A stretch of 64,000 nt of DNA, taken from Elysia chlorotica (Eukaryota > Mollusca > Gastropoda > Plakobranchidae). The number at the start of each line of letters is the position of its first letter. Position 1 is the stretch's first letter. Positions 61,009-64,000 of the stretch are shown in pieces. A model generated the notes under the pieces. It had not been told where the DNA came from. It made no database searches and saw nothing but the letters and a program-made list of their open reading frames with translations. The stretch lies in NCBI GenBank assembly GCA_003991915.1, contig RQTK01000317.1:114193-178192 (forward strand), written 5' to 3'. Made by a program: the position numbers and the translations under genes.

Positions 61009-62705
61009 TATCTTCAGGCTGGGCCCAAATACCATTCTTATCCTAAAGACTTATTCATTGGTGATGGCATAGGCAGAATAAAAAACCAGCAGGCAAACAT
61101 TAATTCCCCTGGTTTACATCTGCTTAGATTTTACACCACTGACTGTGAGTGACTGTGGGTCAAGGTAGTCTGGAAATAATGCCTGGGTAATGACAGCAGA
61201 TCTTAAGAATTTTCACAGAGTCTTGGCCGTCTGAAACTGACTCAGTAGTTGATAGGACAATATGGTCTAGGTCTAGAGTTAACTTTAAGCATCTAGATTA
61301 GATCTAGATCTAGACTCCAGTCCAGATTAAATCAAGGTTTAATCTTTGTGTAGGTCATAGCATCGGGCAATTCTTAGAATGCAATGCCCTTCATGGATGA
61401 TACAGTAGACAATGACGAATGATACATCCCCGAGTCTTGTATTAGATCAAGGTGTGGGATATAGTATATTAATAGATCTTTAGATTTAAAAACCCAAGCT
61501 TAAACCCCACCACACTTTAATCACTGTTGTGTTCATTGAATGTTAGGCTTTGAGCTCTTTCGTGAATCTAGATCTAAATTAGAATCCATTGCTCATCGTC
61601 CAGCATCTGAGTACTCAGCCTCCGTTGGCGGAAGCGATTGTCTGCAAGGATGTTGACCTTGAGGTCAATCAATTTACGTCACGCAAAATACACGAGAGTT
61701 CATCGTTATTCCGAGACGATAGTCTGGGTGAGCACTGAGCCTGTCAGGGGAAGTAACCGGGGCTACAGCGTGAGCACTCAAGAGTAATGTTATTGCGTAC
61801 CTTGACTATATCTACATTCTGGAGTATACAGAATGTAGCTGGATAAATTCATGTTACATATTAAGCTTTAAAACACAATTATTTCACTCCATTTAAAACT
61901 ATATGGTATTAAACGTAATTATAATAAGACGCAGAACACGGTGACATATTTTAGAATCATAATATCTTACTTCATTCATAAATCAACCAAGTGACAAATT
62001 AGAAATTGGTGTTCCAATTGATTCTTGGGAACATAATAAAATTAATATAGTGGTGGTATTTCTTGGGTGGTGTGACTTGTTGTGGTCTTCAAGCGCTCTT
62101 TTCCCGTCTATCATACTTTCCCCTCATTTCATAACGTGATTCCAACGTGTTGTTTATATTGTAGGGACCAGTACACATGGTTCATAATTTGTAGACCTAC
62201 CGTCGATTAATATATAAAAGTGGTATGTCTAGAAAACATATGTGACCAAAGTAAAAATGTGGTATATGTTCTGATGTTACAATTTCTAATTTTTTTTTTT
62301 TTTTTTTACAAAGAATAGTTACGTGCACATGATTATAACAACTATCATTCATAGTTACTGAACAGCAAAAAAATCAGATAACTTGTCGATTTGATAGAGA
62401 AGAGTTCGCGATAAAACACAGCTCTCAGTCGGACATGTAATTGGTGGTTTTAGTAAGACCCGTGTTACGTCCATCCTCAGTAACTAGACAAGTGAACAGG
62501 TCCCAAGACCAACGTCTGAATGCACGTGCTGCCACACAGAAACACTAGAAGCCCCAATAGTAAAAGCGAAGACTATTTAGTCTAGATTAGCGAATCCAGC
62601 CAATGAGTGAACAGCTTTTTTTTTTTTTCAAAGGTTATCAAAGATGACTCGCATCTACATTAGAAGATCCCAGATCTGCGGCACGCTATCGTCGTGAGAA
62701 CGGGG
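61009..62705. other. Upstream region of the RGS gene; one SINE fragment
   Basis: Would hold the RGS 5' UTR and promoter if the exon at 60961-61008 is right; no TATA or initiator assigned. TCTAGATCTAGA-type palindromes near 61290-61315 and 61566. Diverged SINE body in minus orientation at about 62455-62600 (CAGGTCCCAAGACCAACGTC, GTGCTGCCACACAGAAAC). Confidence 0.4.
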
Positions 62706-63322
62706 TTAGGACTTCTTTTTCAGAACATACTTGTGGGGCTGGGCTAGGACTTCTGTTTCAGAACTACCTGTGAGGCGGGGCTAGGACTTCTGTTTCAGAA
62801 CATACCGGTGAGGCGGGGCTAGGACTTCTGTTTCAGAACATACCTGTGAGGCGGGAATAGGACTTCTGTTTCAGAACATACCTGTGAGGCGGGGCTAGGA
62901 CTTCTGTTTCAGAACATACCGGTGAGGCGGGGCTAGGACTTCTGTTTCAGAACATACCGGTGAGGCGGGGCTAGGACTTCTGTTTCAGAACATACCTGTG
63001 GTGCGGGGATAGGACTTCTGTTTCAGAACATACCAGTGAGGCGGGGCTAGGACTTCTGTTTCAGAGTAGCCTGTGAGGCGGGGCTAGGACTTCTGTTTCA
63101 GAACATACCGGTGATGCGGGGCTAGGACTTCTGTTTCAGAACATACCGGTGAGGCGGGGATAGGACTTCTGTTTCAGAACGGCCTGTGAGGCGGGGCTAG
63201 GACCTCTGTTTCAGAACATACCAGTGAAGCGGGAATAGGACCTCTGTTTCAGAACATACCAGTGAAGCGGGAATAGGACTTCTGTTTTAGAACAGGCTTG
63301 TGGTGCAGGGCTAGGACTTCAG
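62706..63322. repeat. 38-bp minisatellite
   Basis: About sixteen copies of GGCGGGGCTAGGACTTCTGT plus TTCAGAACATACCGGTGA, with variants (GGGAATAGG, CCTGTGAGG). G-rich on plus. Confidence 0.95.
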
Positions 63323-64000
63323 ATCAGGCGGGCCAATAGGGTATCAAATCGATGGGCTTTCCGATTTGAGGCCGCGCGTTTCCACCACAAAGAGAGAAAG
63401 AAAGCGGGGAGGTTACATAGGTAACTAAAACTATCCAATTACAGATATATTCGAGCAGCGTGTGGGACATTAAATTTCGTCCACTTTTTCCATTATGCTA
63501 AAGTACAATTGCATGCGCTAGACTGTTGCTCGAGTTTATGGAATGATCACTCGTGTTCTCTTGAGTTTTTAGGGGAAGAGGGAAGGCTTCGAAATAATTC
63601 ATTTAGTATAGCAAGGCGGTATCTGTTTCGATTATCCGATTTCTAGTTTCAGGTTGGTTCGGGTGTCAGTAGGCCTACGACAGGCCAAGTCCTGGGTAGC
63701 TTGCTCTGGGAATCCGTCGCTGTGTATGTTCACAATTGTGATCATAAGAGGCGTTCAGCCTAATAAGAAGAGTGATTCACTTTCTCCGAACAGACTAAAT
63801 GCTCTCGGTTATTTGTTTGGATATGGGGAAGCCCATAGCCAATTCCCGCTTGACACCACATAAAGAAGTTACAAATGAATGGAACAACGATTTTACCGTC
63901 ATGATGAAACAATTGCTTCTAAGCTTTGTTCTGAATGTGATTTTTTCCCCTCTTTGTTAATTTGCCTATGCCTTAAAACGTTTTATTTTCAGGTTACCTT
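63323..64000. other. No feature recognised at the right edge
   Basis: Mixed-composition DNA; the one open frame (63654-63863) has no family likeness. Confidence 0.5.

Overview
The window is animal nuclear DNA, very probably from a mollusc and most likely a gastropod. That placement is an inference from intron-rich invertebrate versions of neuronal and housekeeping genes, AT-rich introns, many minisatellites, LINE fragments and a dispersed tRNA-derived SINE family; no single marker proves it. There are no bacterial-type operons. Genes were found by joining exons that keep frame across GT-AG splice sites and match protein families I recognise. No search could be run.

Layout, left to right. (1) 37-3106, plus strand: the 3' part of a high-affinity choline transporter gene (SLC5A7/ChT), with three clear exons and one candidate terminal exon. 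(2) 6104-15522, minus strand: a complete RNPS1 gene (splicing, exon-junction and ASAP complex factor). Its RRM exon is present twice in tandem, in an arrangement that fits mutually exclusive splicing, and its start codon appears to be split by an intron. (3) 16483-23634, plus strand: a near-complete EEF2KMT (FAM86) gene for the methyltransferase that modifies elongation factor 2. It lies head to head with RNPS1; a LINE remnant and a 74-base assembly gap lie between them. (4) 23635-34962: a probable long EEF2KMT 3' UTR, then intergenic DNA with only short duplications and simple repeats. (5) 34963-45791, minus strand: thirteen exons of an R7-family RGS protein (DEP, DHEX, GGL and RGS domains plus a long tail), with a probable first coding exon far upstream at 60961-61008 and a damaged-looking candidate second exon at 47375-47471. 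(6) 45.8-64 kb: mostly repeat-rich DNA with minisatellites of 42, 66, 54, 42 and 38 bp, many SINE pieces, and a truncated retrotransposon Gag reading frame between two 0.5-kb direct repeats.

The four genes do not form a pathway. ChT (acetylcholine synthesis) and the R7 RGS protein (termination of Gi/o and Gq signalling) are neuronal; RNPS1 and EEF2KMT are housekeeping. The most notable feature is local: small tandem duplications repeatedly include or abut splice junctions (RNPS1 RRM exon, RGS DEP exon, RGS-domain exon, EEF2KMT exon 7, ChT first visible exon). The RNPS1 case is the best candidate for a new regulatory arrangement.
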